The notes under the pieces were generated by a model. That model saw nothing but the letters and a program-made list of their open reading frames with translations. It was not told where the DNA came from and made no database searches. From NCBI RefSeq assembly GCF_028554725.1, contig NC_071668.1:17649501-17713500 (forward strand): a stretch of DNA of 64,000 nucleotides, given 5' to 3'. The position numbers and the translations under genes are program-made. The stretch is from Zeugodacus cucurbitae (Eukaryota > Arthropoda > Insecta > Diptera > Tephritidae). Positions 11,790 through 24,565 of this stretch are shown here, one piece after another (the first letter of the stretch is position 1; each line of letters starts with the position of its first letter).

Positions 11790-12440
11790 TGAAAATACTA
11801 AATAAAATTCCAACAATTAAAGAATCGAGACAAAAGTTAAAATATCAAGACTCTTAATTTTATATAAATGTTAGAATTAGAAGACAAAATGTCTAATATG
11901 GTTTTCCAGATGATGTTTTGGTAACTTAGAATCTTCAAGATCAGTACTTTCGGTTTTGCTACTATCCACTGAGTCCCTTAATAAAGCTTGAACCTAATTG
12001 ATATAATGAAAGATCTCCTCGGGATACAACTCTGTTATTCTAAAAACACGTATTTCGTTCTCGTTACCCTTACTCTCGCACTCTCTCTTTAGCCTCTCTA
12101 ACTTTCTCCCTCTACCACTCCCTCTCAACATTTTTATGTCTCTATGTAAACCTTATGCCACTTATCTTATTCCCATTTCCCTTACTCTATCTCCCTTAAA
12201 CCTCTCTATCTTTCTCCCTCTACTACATATTATCAACCTTTTTATGTCCCTCTGTGAAGCTTATCTCGATCCCATTTCCTTTCCTCTCTCCCACTTTTAC
12301 CACTATTTCTTTCTCCCTCTTACTATCTATCTATCCTCTCTTTCATCACCCTCTTTTCCGCCTCTCTGTGAAATTTACACTACTTATCTCGTTCCCATTT
12401 CTCTCCCTCTCTTCGCTATTTAAGACCCCATTAAATTTCA
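11790..12440 (+). repeat. dispersed repeat with CT-rich tail, copy 1
   Basis: It is the direct-repeat partner of 16110-16570. Shared blocks in the same order are TCTTAATTTTATATAAATG / TCTTAAATTTATATAAATT, GTCTAATATGGTTTTCCAG / GCCTAATATGGTATTCCAG, GAACCTAATTGATATAATGAAAGA / GAACCTAACTGATATAAATGAAAG and GGGATACAACTCTGTTAT / GGAATACAACTCTATTAT. A long pyrimidine-rich tract follows (12055-12420 here). Inside the tract, loose copies of a CTTATCTCGTTCCCATTTC-like phrase recur near 12170, 12260 and 12385. Two overlapping open frames at 12136-12466 are products of the CT bias, not genes. Confidence 0.65.
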
Positions 12441-15400
12441 ATGAACCCGTAAAAGTAACTTGTTGAGGATGGGTGTCTGGATAGAGAAGTCACACTCCGA
12501 TTAGGAAAGGAAAGTTCTAACTCAAATAAAGTTTCCGACAGTTAAAAAGACAATAGGATATTCGACAAACTATTTGGAGCAAGTCTCAGATATGTGAGTG
12601 GAAGACATAAAGATTCTAAAAAACAATTGACGCTGATTTGCAACCTATTTCTGGATCAGTTTAACTTTCAATAAGAATAAGAGGAAATTGTTGGGAGAAC
12701 ATTTCTATCATATACTAAACAAAGGTGGCTGAGTTATAGTCAAACTGATTAGAATTCGATGAAGAAATCTTATATCTCAATTTTATTGGATCGGCGAAAG
12801 TTTAAAGTTTCACCAGAGATATCCTATCTAACTATTTCTTAGCCTGTACGAAGCCTGTTCCCAAGGCTGAGTACTTATTGCAGCGACCTCTCATGGTATG
12901 ACTGCTTCGAGAACCACAGCTAATAGATCGTTAGATATGGAGATCGAGGAAAAATTAATTCTAGCTAATGATCTTCTAATACCTATGATTAAAACAACTC
13001 TCTAATAAAGTAGTTATAACTATAATACATACATTTCATAAGATAATCTTTATAAATATGCCATTGTTGTAAATTTCATGTGAAATCAAACCCACGATTT
13101 TCCACCAGATATCTACATATGTATGTATATACATATTTTTTTGCGGTTACCTGTGCGCTGAGCAATAATTTTATTGCATTTATTCATAATTAATTGTTCT
13201 ACCATTAAATAAGCAGTGTCGGCTACTATTCTTAATTAAAAATAACAGCGAAAAACACGATACTGACTTATATGGCTGAAGGAATGCAGGCCATATTTGG
13301 TGGATAACCACGATCGCATGCGGTTCATGGAAATGAAGGAGGAATGAGTGATTTTTGTGGTTTATTGTGTGGGATGACTCTGTGGTGAATGTAAAATGGA
13401 ATTGTTTTGTTTTTGTTTTTTTTTTTTATTATAGTAAAATGTAAATGAACTCTGATTGAAACAGATTAAGGTGGGGCTTAGCGCAAAATCAACAGAAATT
13501 GTTAATTGACTTACTAGTCCGTCAAACATTTACTCAACTCTCAAACCCTCAGGAATTAACAAATTTGATAGAAAAAAGAAACTTATGTATCTGGAGAAGT
13601 AGAGATAACATTGGATCGGTCTCTTTATTTAGCTCTGGAACTAAAGTTGGCATGAATTCTATGAATATTGAACCCTAGTACTGGAAGGTCTTTATTAACT
13701 CATTTAATTCGGGCTCCGCTCTTAAACAACAATTAGCTATAAAGATCGACAACTCCATAACGTAAATGCTAATCTTACGAAAATGTCGTCTACAATCTAG
13801 AGCTATATATAAGCTTCTTCAGTTGTTTGCAGATCGACGTATCTTCGACCTTTCCTAGTGACTCTTAGTTTTACAAAGATCGAAAAAGAAGGAAATGTGA
13901 ACTTGGACAATATTTGATTTTAATAAGGTGGGAACCAGTACTTCAATCGATTTTTTTTAATAAGATGTCTCGGTACCTATAGGGTGTTTTGAGCTTCCTT
14001 TGTAAATGCCTTAAAAGACCGATCTTTTACAACGAATATTCTAAGACGTTTCTCTAATAGGTCAATGGGTTTATACAAGTTTTACAGTTTTTTGTTCTGT
14101 TTGATCAGCTGGTATAGTACTAGCTAGTATAGTACTATAGCTAGTATAACATAGCATTATATGTTGTCTGAGACAATGGAACGGTGTTTACGATAGCTTC
14201 ATAGGAACAACTTTAAATATCATCGTAAGCAAAAGTAAAGTGACTCAGGGCAAATGCATTCTTAACTGGTAACAAACGAAGAGAAAGGAGCTCCTTTGCT
14301 TTGTGGATAGATGTAGATAGGAACTTCATTTCAATTCATGCTAACTAGCGCAATGAATAGCATAATGATGATTTCGGAAATAAGAAGAAGAATATATAAA
14401 AGGAGGAACTATCCATTTCATACATAAGCTTCCCGCTTACCAAATTCAATCAATTCCTTGTCAATCGCAATAAATCATAGTAAATCAGAAGCGTGTCGCC
14501 AATTAAAAAGTGTCATAATATCGATTAAGTCAACTTTCCCACGTTCAGTAAAACTGAAAATTGTTATCGAATATGAATTTCCAAAATATAATTAAGGAAA
14601 TAAAACATAAATTTACTTTTAAGCAAACACATCGATTGCAATAATTGGTGAAAAAAAGCATGCGATATCAATTAAGGCAAAATATTGCACATGATACTAC
14701 ATATATGAGCCAAAAAAAAATAATATTCGAAGGAAAAAGTTTCCCAACACCCCTTTTGATTTCGATCAACCATAATACCCCTACTAACAATAATTCATTT
14801 GTAATACTTTAGTAAAAAAAGCGAAATTCTCATAGCACCAAAATGATTTACAAACATACACACGAGTATCAAAATTTCACGATTAGCTGGATAGATACAT
14901 TAATGAAATATACAAACAATTTCGACGCTGTCAAGTCACGTGCGCGCGTATTTTTCGCGTTTTTATTAATTTTTTATTATTTATGATTTTTTTTGTTTTT
15001 ATTGTTGTTGTTCTCCGTACAATGTTGATTTACATGTGATTTAGCGCTTTCAGTGGCAATATACGCCAGGCGGCTACAAAAAGTGAGCGGGAAAAGCCAG
15101 CGCTGTAGTGATCGAACGTACGTAAGGCAGTCAGCCGCCATATTTGGTGCAAGCGCTGATGGCTGATGGTGGTTGGTGGTGTCAGTGTTGGTTGTGGCAT
15201 ACTATGTTATGACAAATATGGCAGTGGGTATGTTTGTCAATGGCAATGATCTCTGTATATATTTTTATTCTTTTTTAAGTTTTTCGTACAATTAGACATT
15301 TATTTCAATTAGGGTTCTTCAAATTCGAAAATTGTATTTTTTTGTTTTTAAATGATCAGCTATACTTGTAGTCATGTTTACTTAGCTCGCATAAATTTTA

Positions 15401-16109
15401 GAATTCTTTAGTTAATATTTCTATGACATGAGAACGGAAATACTTTCATAGCCCAAGAGTAGCACAAACAAAATTTTTCCAATATGTTCTACCTAATTAG
15501 ATATGGTTTTTTCCTGCGAGGGTTGATAGAGGTGGGCGTAAGTGAGTCACCCATATATCTTACATACATATATTCATTTATATAGTGAGGGGTTGACTAG
15601 CTGTGTTGTCGTAGGTTTTTATTATGTTTTTGTGTAAAAAGCTCCACAAATTTCCATAGAAATGACAACAAAAGGGTGTTAAAGCGATAAAAATTCACAA
15701 CATGATTCATATCAACATAAATTATTAACACACATTTTATTTTAGTATGGATAATAATGTAGTTTGATGACATTAATGATAATATTTCTGGGAAATTGAT
15801 TCACCGCGTGAGCAATGGAAGAATTGTTGTGGGTGGTCGTAGGTGTAGTTTGATGTTCTTATGGTAAAATGTACTACATAATCGAGCGAATAAGTTAGAT
15901 TGGCCCTGAATATAAAATTTGTCTCTGAAGGAAGTCTTCTGCAACGAAGGTAATCTGAAGACAAGTATTTTATTCTTAAATTTAGCACAAAAAACATCTT
16001 ATAAGCAAATAGCAGATTTTGTTTACTAACTTTTCTGATAATTCTCTTTCTAGAAACAAGTAACTTCATCTAGTCATATCTAAAATAGTTTGTTCCTTCA
16101 AAATTATTA
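12441..16109. other. long non-coding stretch without recognised genes
   Basis: I see no exon, RNA gene or defined mobile element. A cluster of short palindromic words (CTAGTATAGTACTATAGCTAG type) lies near 14105-14160. A GC-richer patch around 15040-15200 (GGTGGTTGGTGGTGTC) is not coding in any frame I can support. The 98-codon minus-strand open frame at 15773-16069 has no recognisable content. Confidence 0.35.
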
Positions 16110-16570
16110 ATAAAATTCAAGTAATAAAAATACCCCGACAAAGGTCAAAACATTAACGCTCTTAAATTTATATAAATTAGAAGACTAGATGCCTAATATG
16201 GTATTCCAGGTAATGTTTCAACAACTGAGAAGCTTCAATATTAGTAAACCGCTTTACCACTACCCGCTTAGGGCTTTAATAACGCTGGAACCTAACTGAT
16301 ATAAATGAAAGAACTCATCGGAATACAACTCTATTATGGTTATACCATTTATTTCGTTCCCATTTCTATTCATATCTCTCCCTCTCTCTCTCTTTAGACT
16401 ACATAGCTTTCACCCTCTTCTTCTCTAACTATCTATCTATCTCTCCTCCTCTCCCTCTTCTGTTCCATCTTCTTCTCTGTAAAGCTTATTCCACTTATCT
16501 CGTTCCCATTTCTCTCCTTTTCCTCTCCTAATTTGAATCTCTCTCTCATATTTTTCCTTTTCTTTATTGT
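16110..16570 (+). repeat. dispersed repeat with CT-rich tail, copy 2
   Basis: This is the second copy of the unit at 11790-12440, about 4.3 kb downstream in the same orientation and diverged by many substitutions and indels. The pyrimidine tract runs from about 16345 to 16555 and again contains CTTATCTCGTTCCCATTTC. It ends shortly before a TTGTTGTTGTTG run at 16566. The family is unknown to me; no terminal inverted repeats were found. Confidence 0.65.
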
Positions 16571-18591
16571 TGTTGTTGTAACGGTTACTCAAACCTTCCT
16601 GAACCGATAAGCCTAGACTAATTGTCATCGAAGTCATCTAACGGGATTCCTAGGCCTCCCTAGCTGATAGGGTCGAACAAAAGGGAAAGGGGTGTTAGAT
16701 GAGTAGGGTTAAGGACATATGTATATTGAGTATGTCAGAGTCTAGTCTGCTACAGTCGATTCTGCAATACCTGGATTGAGTCGGATTTTCGGATCCGACC
16801 AAGGGCTGTTATTTCGGCGATCCAGACCTGTTTGGATCGGTAAGTTTTAGTCTAACGAAAATATATTGTCAACGGCTATAAATATCACCAGATCGCATAA
16901 ATTTGGATATATATTTTGGCCCTAAGGTTTATTGTATAAAACATCGATGGACATGGAAGACTTGAGGTCTATGTGGTAACCTAAAAATATCAATTTTCGA
17001 ATCGTCCTCCTTCATAACTTTAACTTTTAGCCTGTTTATAAATTCCTCTGTCCAGCTTTTGGTCTTATGTACGATTAGAGGATCTAAAGACCTTTTTGAC
17101 GACGCCATTTATAACAAATAGTTTACATTTAAAAAATATCATCGCATTTGCTTTAAAACAGACTGATTTCGGACGCTGTCACTTATAGTCGATTCAAACA
17201 CCTCAACCTATCACCTTTATATATCTTTGACTCACGACTTTGAAAATTTTGTTCCAATATATAATTGAAATATATACTAGAATCTATCTCAATAAATCTC
17301 CACCATTCCTTGACACATTTTCCGTTGTACTATCCATATTTACCGCCCTCAAAACTCACGATCCCAGAACGCTAATCCATTAAAACGCAGTCAACTTTTG
17401 CTTTCATGATTTTCACTCATAATTTTAATAGGTGATAAATAACTTTTTCTACCCAACCAACACGTACGTACACCAGTTAGTGATTTTACAACAACAAAAA
17501 TGTTAATAATTATAAGCTGTTAATAAAAAGAAGTAGCGAGTGATGGAAAGTACGAGTAATACGATAAGAAGTGAAGTAAAACTGTTTGAAATCTGCTCAA
17601 AAGGGGACAACAGCAAGTACAGCAAGTACAGCAAGTTTACGCTTTTCCAACAACAATGCGTTTTCTTTTCTATTTGTATTCTATAAAGAATTTGTGAAGA
17701 AAGCAATAACAACATACATGAACGAGTACATAAATACTTGAATGGATGCGCACGGTTGATTTTCATGGATCAGCGGGCGGCTAGAGCTCAAACGCCTATG
17801 CCAACAAAGACGACAAGAACGACAGACGATAGTGTAGCTTGGTTGGCGTAGTGTGGCAGCTTTGAGTTCGCGCGAGTCGGACGGACGGACAACTAGAGAT
17901 ACCAGATATTCGATACTCGCAACTCCGGACGGACATAGAGTCGGAATAGATGGATGAATGCTTGAATAGACGTATGGTTGACTGGTTGTAGCCGCTTGGC
18001 TCTAGTGGCTGGTGGCTGGTGTTCACTTGGACAGACAGGCAGTCAGTTCGCCACATAGCCATGACGGCAGTCAGTCAAACAAGCACTCATTTGCTGACAC
18101 TCTGCCGCTCCAAAATCCCTCTAAGGAGAGACATTGCAAGAGTCACACTTCACACTGCGCTACAACTTTGTATGCGTGTAACAAAAAGAGCAAAGCAAAG
18201 CTAGAAAAAAGCGCTAGGAATCATTACCGGCATGATAAGCAGAAAATGTGTGCCTTCAGTGTTTAGTGCGCAGCCGTGAAAGCGCAAATCGTCTGTACTC
18301 AGCTACTCGCATATAAAAATATGTAAAGAGTATGTGTAGTGTGTTCACTGAAGCTTGACGAGTGAAATAACAAATGCAGCTGGTTTGTCTGACCGACTTG
18401 ACTGTCTTTCCGTATATAATCAGTGACTTAGAAAATGTGCGACTGCCGTTCGTATGCGCATTTTTTCCGATTCCATTACTATGTACGAGTACATATATGT
18501 ACGCGTTACCCCGCGCGCTCTCGTCACGCGCTTTCGTCGATGATTGCGTACGGCTCGTGACGGCGCATGTGTGCACACGTTTAAGCCAACA
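16571..18591. other. non-coding DNA; GC-richer patch at 17.75-18.6 kb
   Basis: No exon is supported. The segment 17750-18590 is richer in GC and CpG than its surroundings and has several short overlapping open frames on both strands, as a fly promoter or 5' UTR region might. I find no ATG-led coding exon with a splice donor there, so this remains a guess. Confidence 0.3.
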
Positions 18592-18871
18592 ATTTCATCG
18601 ACTCGATAGTCTCCCCACATTTATTTGAAGTATGGAGCTCATCTGGAGCGTTGCAAATGCAGTAATGAGGAAAGCTGCACGTTGATGGATGCACAAACAT
18701 AAAAGTCTATGGAGAAGCACATATATTTAATATTTCATCGACTCGATAGTCTCCCCACATTTATTTGAAGTATGGAGCTCATCTGGAGCGTTGCAAATGC
18801 AGTAATGAGGAAAGCTGCACGTTGATGGATGCACAAACATAAAAGTCTATGGAGAAGCACATATATTTAAT
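18592..18871. repeat. exact 140-bp tandem duplication
   Basis: Bases 18592-18731 and 18732-18871 are identical throughout by direct reading, starting ATTTCATCGACTCGATAG and ending CACATATATTTAAT. The unit is not a microsatellite and contains no recognised element. Complete identity means either a very recent duplication or an assembly artefact. The left copy overlaps the ends of small open frames at 18256-18628, none of which looks like a gene. Confidence 0.95.
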
Positions 18872-21390
18872 GGTCATCGGTGCGTTGACTGCTCAGACAT
18901 CGGCATATATGTTTGTATGTATGTAGACGATATGTCTTATAATGTGTGGTTAGGTTGCGTTACGCTTGCACTCTCGATATTATTATTATTGTAATAAACC
19001 TATTGAACGTAGACGTGTTGCAAAAGACGATAAACCGAGCTCTAATTTCTGATTCACATATTATTATTATTATTGTTATTGATATTAATAGATTCTTTTT
19101 CCATAGTCTGGCACTTAGACTGGACTTTAGTCGGTGCTAAGCTAAACTTAAAATGCCTCCGCGCAGACGGTTCTCTTTATACAAATATCTTCATATTCTA
19201 AAACATTCGCGGAATTATTTTCCCTTACCCAAGTCAAGACCACCAAACAAACTCGACCAAAATTTTGACCTCAGCACCATCAAACGAATGTACTCAAACT
19301 TTGTTACAACAACAATAACACCTATATAAAATTGGCGTGCTAATCGATAAGGGCTTTGTCACAAGCACAGTCCTTCCACGGATGTCGGTATACCCAACTC
19401 CTTGAAAGCTTCGAAGTACTCTCCCGTTTTTCAGTTTTTAATTTCAATGACATTAAGGTCTTATACTTTCTTCACTTTTTACTTTAATTGGATGTTCATC
19501 AGATCTGGGTTTTGACACAACCCTTGAAAACCAATATGGATCTCGCTACTCTAGAGTTTTCAGGGTCGCTGAGGTCGCTGATTATCCGGTGTCGGTTTTT
19601 TTCAAAATGCAAAATGACGGATCCAAAATGAGGGACGCTTTTTTGAAAAATTTATCGGAATTGATTGAAGGTTATCGGGGTCTCTGATTCAGGGGCCCAA
19701 AAACAAAAGGAATATGGCTGTGTAATCATCAACAAACTCAATTCTCAATTTGGGTTCAAGAGACACCACCCTGAACCTAGATGTGCCAACTGAATCGTAT
19801 ATTTGTAAATAGGAACTTAGTCTATATTTTTTATTGGTATTAGATCTGAAATGTCTCCGAAAAGAACACTGTTTCAAAACCATATTTACAAGTGAACTTT
19901 TAATTCCTCCAAAATGACTATTAATACAACCCTTACAGTCCTTACTGCTAACTAACACTATGCTGGGTCCCAGAACACTATCACTATCTTATTCATAGAT
20001 CTCTTTATACACATTTATTATTTTTTGAGACATCTGTTTCCATTCAGTGATTGTTAAATGGGAACTTAGTAAGACAATAGATACTCAAAAACCATGGGCC
20101 ATGTGATATACTCAAGAAATAGTTCGACCCTTTAGAGAGAGCTAGAGTTAATTATCTGACGATTTGGAAACCTTTTACCAGGATGCTAATATGTACTAGT
20201 TTTCATGAGCGATATGTAGTTTTACTCAAGAGGTTCCAGACCTTTGCCGTTAGTCAAACTTTGTTTTATATTTATAAAAAGGGAGTAAATTCATCAATGA
20301 ATTATAATCATGGTGTTTATGAGATAATTGAAAAATTACCGAGGGTAACGAAATGAAAACCAAGTATTTTAACCACCAAACCAAATTTGCAGAGACCCAT
20401 ACAAATGGTTCATCAACACTAACCCCAACTAGATTTAAACTAATTCCAATTCACGCTTCTGCCTCAAATGAATACAAAGAAAAGAGGGACAGTCAACACA
20501 AAAAAAAAAAAGAATAATGCGATAGATAGCAGAAAACGATAATTACGATGACACGGCACAAAAGCGGCGCAGAAGCATTACATTTTCCTTTGATTTGTAA
20601 TTTAAGTATATTTTCGGCGCGAGTTTTTGCTACCCAACTATTACTTACAGTGGCGGCGCAGCGAACAAGTGCCTGGCATTTGGAATTCAATTATGTAACC
20701 GAAAAAACCAGTAGCCAAGTAGCAAGTAACAAGTTGTTTTTGCTTTTGTTGTTTCTTACTTTTTTTTGTGAGCGGTGATTTGACACATTTCAAGGAATAG
20801 ATACGATACGATATACTGGAATGTTGTAAAGTCTGATGTTGTAAATTCTATGCACTTGTTGGAATGTACTGTGTTGTGTGTGAAAAAGTAGTGTGGGAAA
20901 TTTCTCTAATTACTTGACTGATTTAGGCGCTTAAAAACTCGTTCACGTCATCGCTTGTGTTTTCCGCTGTCGAGTTTGAAGCTTAGATGTAGTGTAAATG
21001 TAATAAAGAAGAACGCAATTGTCGCAATAAAGAAATGTATCAATTAAATGAAACGAAATCGGAGTTTCTTTTAGTGATTTATTCTATATTCTAACCTGAC
21101 TTGACTGGCTAATTACTTGAAGGAAGGTGACAGCTTATTATTATTAAAGAAAAGATAGATCATATAAGTAGAAAAACTAAGGGTTTAAGCTATAAGAAAT
21201 AACCTTATAACATTCATATCCAAATTGTACGCATGAGGGTAGCCGGATTCAAACCAGAACCAATATGTGAAATGCTCTTAGTTCCTAGAAAGTTCGAACA
21301 TAATTTATATTACAAGAAAGAGCCCTGAGAGAACACTTTGGAAGTTAAGCGCATTCCTTCGCCTTCTTTATGTATAAAATATAGTTTCTG
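18872..21390. other. non-coding DNA, nothing recognised
   Basis: ATT-type triplet runs lie near 18975-18995 and 19058-19078. No coding exon, RNA gene or mobile element is supported. The open frames at 19689-19958 and 20493-20778 lack recognisable motifs and overlap on opposite strands. Confidence 0.35.
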
Positions 21391-21712
21391 AAGTTCCGCA
21401 GACGATCGAACGATGAGCTGTATGAATTATTTGACAACATAAACATAGTTCAGCCAATAAAAAGGCAGCGGGTGCGCTGGCTAGGTCATGTTGTTCGAAT
21501 GGACGGAAGCGCTCCAGCTTTGAAAATGTTCAATGCAGTACCCGCTGTTTGAAGTCGAGAAAGAGAGGGACTTCCATTACGTTGGAAAGACCAGGTGGAG
21601 AAGGACCTGGGTTCTCTTATGATTTCTATTGGCGCCAAACTGTGAGAAGGACGGACGATTGGCGCGCTGTTGTAAACTCGGCTATAACCGCGTAAGCGGT
21701 GTCTACGCCAGT
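21391..21712 (+). pseudogene. LINE reverse-transcriptase 3' end, copy A
   Basis: This is a 5'-truncated piece of the LINE seen best at 57735-58785. Reading across frames gives SNDELYELFDNINIVQ, RVRWLGHVVRMDGSAPA and LPLRWKDQVEKDLGSL, then a frame change to WRAVVNSAITA and the stop. It carries an internal stop (near 21550) and frameshifts. It ends with the family's short 3' hairpin: ACCGC / GCGGT around a GTAA loop at 21687-21700, with the TAA stop codon in the loop. The next bases read GTCTACGCCAG. Clade assignment (RTE-like, because of the very short 3' UTR) is inference. Confidence 0.8.
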
Positions 21713-21998
21713 TACGTAGAATAAGTTCCGAAACCAAATGTTGGGGAATGTTGAATGTGGAATGTGGAAGTTGAAGAAAGTACTAAGTACAGAAAGTATA
21801 CCCCGAATATTGGTAAGGGATTCGAACTTAGCATTTGCTATCTTGTGTAAAGAATTGTTCGTAAGGGTATTTATGAATTCCTTCCATGGGAATGGAAAGA
21901 ATATGTATACGAGACCTTTCCGATTTCCCGAGTGCCTAAGAGATTCTAAAAGAAAAGTTTTCATAACAAAAATACGATCGGAATATTTCCATAAAAAA

Positions 21999-22066
21999 GA
22001 GCATAAAAAGGAGCTGAACTGAGGTTCTCTGTAGTGGACCGCTAACCATTATATCATGGAGCTCTC
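21999..22066 (-). other. tRNA-like sequence (tRNA pseudogene or SINE head)
   Basis: On the minus strand, about 22064 to 22041 reads GAGCTCCATGATATAATGG then TTAGC, close to the start of fly tRNA genes of the Gln/Glu type with an A-box (TGATATAATGG). The sequence complementary to 22010-22020 reads AGTTCAGCTCC, close to the B-box GGTTCRANTCC. The A-to-B spacing is tRNA-like. An acceptor stem (GAGC with GCTC) is partly possible, but the anticodon arm is imperfect and the T arm is not closed. It is therefore not a functional tRNA; a SINE promoter or tRNA fossil is more likely. Confidence 0.35.
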
Positions 22067-23916
22067 TCTCAGCACAATGACGAAGAGATGGAATGGATAT
22101 TCCACAATTTCACATTCGACAATCACAACTGTTCTCAGTAGGAGATCTGCTGGGATCTTAGAAATCTTTTATCATACAGAGCTCAGAGCTGCAAATATGT
22201 AAGTTAATCCGATAAAGTAAGGCTCTGCATGGGATTATTTCATGTAATATATGTAAATGTATGCAATATGAACAACGTTTAAAAATCCTGAAAATAGCGT
22301 CAAGGACTTTTAAGCTTCTGAATTTCAATCTTTACTCATCAAAACCAATATTGGAGTTTATTTGATTCAAGAATCCATTGATGTTCAGGTCTCAAGACAT
22401 ACTTAATCCTATAAGGTCGAACTAAGCTTCCGCTCAAACTTAACACACAAAAATACACACAACTTGTATACAGATTTCTAGTAAACCTCCACTCTTAACA
22501 AATGAGCGCTTGAACGCACCTTTTATCAAACTAAGCTTAATCTTAAGTCTGAAAATTTTTAAATAGATAAAAAAGAAGAAGGAAATTATATCATGAGTGG
22601 GATTTAGAAAAATTACTGTACTTCGAAATAAACCCACCGCACAGAATTCACAGTTATGCAAGCACACATTTGAAGAACATGCAAATTTCGCCTCATGAAA
22701 TCCAAGCAAACCCACGGTAGCCGAAGAAAAATTGCACGCAGGTGTTGCTAAATCACGAAAATCAATATAGAAGAGTAAATTTGATGCTACGAGATACTGC
22801 ATTACACAGCAGCTAATCTGCTCAATCAACACATGCCGATGAGTAAGCACAGTGAGTAGCTGCTTATAATGCAAGCTCAGTTTCATAATTTCATAATTCC
22901 ATAATACATGAAATCGATGATTTCCCACAAGTGCTAAATTTCAGGGCAAAAATATTAAGATGCAACTGGAGATACTCAACACAAGAAAAAAGGAGAAGAT
23001 TAACTGAAATTTTAAGAAGCAACCTTTTTTTCATCACGGCGACTTGACTTCCGTTCAGCAACCGAAACTCCACAGCTCCAAATATACACACACGCTCTCA
23101 AAAGAGCCACTTTTTAGACATAAATATAAACAAGTAACGGCATGTTTCGGCTTCACAGGTTGCATGCAACATTTAAGAACAAGTGTGTGTAAGAAATAAA
23201 AATTAAAAAACAAATAAAAATAAATTTTACACAACCTTGAGCAATCTTGGCTCCTTCACAACCGCCGCCGTCTTCGGTTCAACCGTCCGTTGGAACGCAA
23301 CGCTCTCAAATTACCCGGCACATGCAACAAATTTTCATACCTCTCGGCTTAACAGCTTCCATTAAGGAATTCATTAATAAAGAAGGTAGCTAAGTGCGCG
23401 GCGATGGCAACAGGAAGAGCATGACAATGATACCGAAACTGAGATTGAACTCAAGTTACTTGAGTTGGCAAGGAGCTGCGCACACGCAGCACACGCCGAC
23501 CGCAAAGTGGAAACGGAAGTAGAATGCGCTTTTTTATTGACATTTTTTGTGCTATCTCGCATTTGTTTTGTTAACGTCGGTCATCTTCCTTTTTTATATG
23601 GCAAGACAGGATGAGCTCGAGAATGCGTAGAAGATTTGCTTGGCTTAATGCTATAAGTGGAGCCACTCTATGTATATGGAGAAGAAGCAATAGTAGTCGC
23701 AAAGATTTATTGTCAACTCAAATTACTGGCATATTATTGGTTGAAGCCTTAGGAAAACAGCGGAAGAACAGAAATATTTTTGTCAAGAAGAGTTTATGTA
23801 GACATGAACTGACACGTCCGTTTAAATAATTTTTTAACTATTTGAGCATCGTACGGTAAGTTTCCTTCTGCATAAGTCTGAAGGGTAATTATTAATTATA
23901 TTGATATAAATATATG
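22067..23916. other. non-coding DNA, nothing recognised
   Basis: The longest open frame (162 codons, minus, 22440-22928) has no domain, is rich in Phe, Cys and Leu, and matches no family I know. GC-richer sequence around 23250-23520 contains no convincing exon. Confidence 0.3.
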
Positions 23917-24565
23917 TTTTTATACCCTGAACAGGGTATATTAAGTTTGTCACGAAGTTTGTAACACCCAGAAGCAAGCGTCGGAGGCCCTATAAAATAT
24001 ATATATAAATGATCAGTATGTTGAACTGAGTCGATTTAGCCATGTCCGTCTGTCTGTCTGTCTGTCTGTCTGTATGTATACGAACTAGTCCTTCAGTTTT
24101 TAAGATATCGTTTTGAAATTTTGCAGATGTTATTTTCTCTTCAAGAAGCTGCTCATTTGTCGGAACTGCCGATATCGGACCACTATATCATATAGCTGCC
24201 ATACAAACTGAACGATCGGAATCAAGGGCTTGTATGGAAAACTTCCGCATTTTATTACACCACGAAATTTGGTGTGAGTTATTGTTCATAGAAATAATTT
24301 AATCTCCGAAAAAATTGTTCAGATCGGTTCACTATAGCATATAGCTGCCATACAAACCGAACGATCGGAATCAATGGCTTGTATGGAAAATTTTCGCATT
24401 TGACGTGGTATCTTCACGAAATTTGACATGGATTACTGCTTAAGGTAATAATATAATCTCCGAAGAAAGTAATAATATAATCTCAGATCGATTAACTGTA
24501 TAACCTTAATGTTTATAGCAAAGAACCTTGCACCCGAACTTAGCCTTTCCTTAGTTGTTTCTTGT
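23917..24565 (+). repeat. mini-me/DINE-1-like element with GTCT tract
   Basis: It begins with the palindrome ATACCCTGAACAGGGTAT (about 23922-23939). It carries the conserved core ATAAATGATCAGTATGTTGA / CTGAGTCGATTTAGCCATG (about 24006-24044), followed by a GTCT tetranucleotide tract (about 24045-24073). This is the core-plus-GTCY layout described for dipteran mini-me elements, part of the Helitron-like DINE-1 group. An internal block (CATATAGCTGCCATACAAAC then GAACGATCGGAATCAA) occurs twice, near 24190 and 24331. The right end reads CACCCGAACTTAGCCTTTCC, the complement of the left end of the repeat at 33909. Non-autonomous; no coding capacity. Confidence 0.85.

Noticed and set aside
12136..12466. 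Two overlapping open frames of 95 and 70 codons
   Set aside because: Both lie in the pyrimidine-rich tract of a dispersed repeat; low complexity keeps stops out.
14105..14160. Palindromic cluster of CTAGTATAGTACTATAGCTAG-type words
   Set aside because: Short, imperfect and AT-rich; fits chance and slippage. No element boundary or known site.
22440..22928. A 162-codon minus-strand frame
   Set aside because: No motif, no splice or promoter context, Phe/Ile/Cys-rich; treated as chance.
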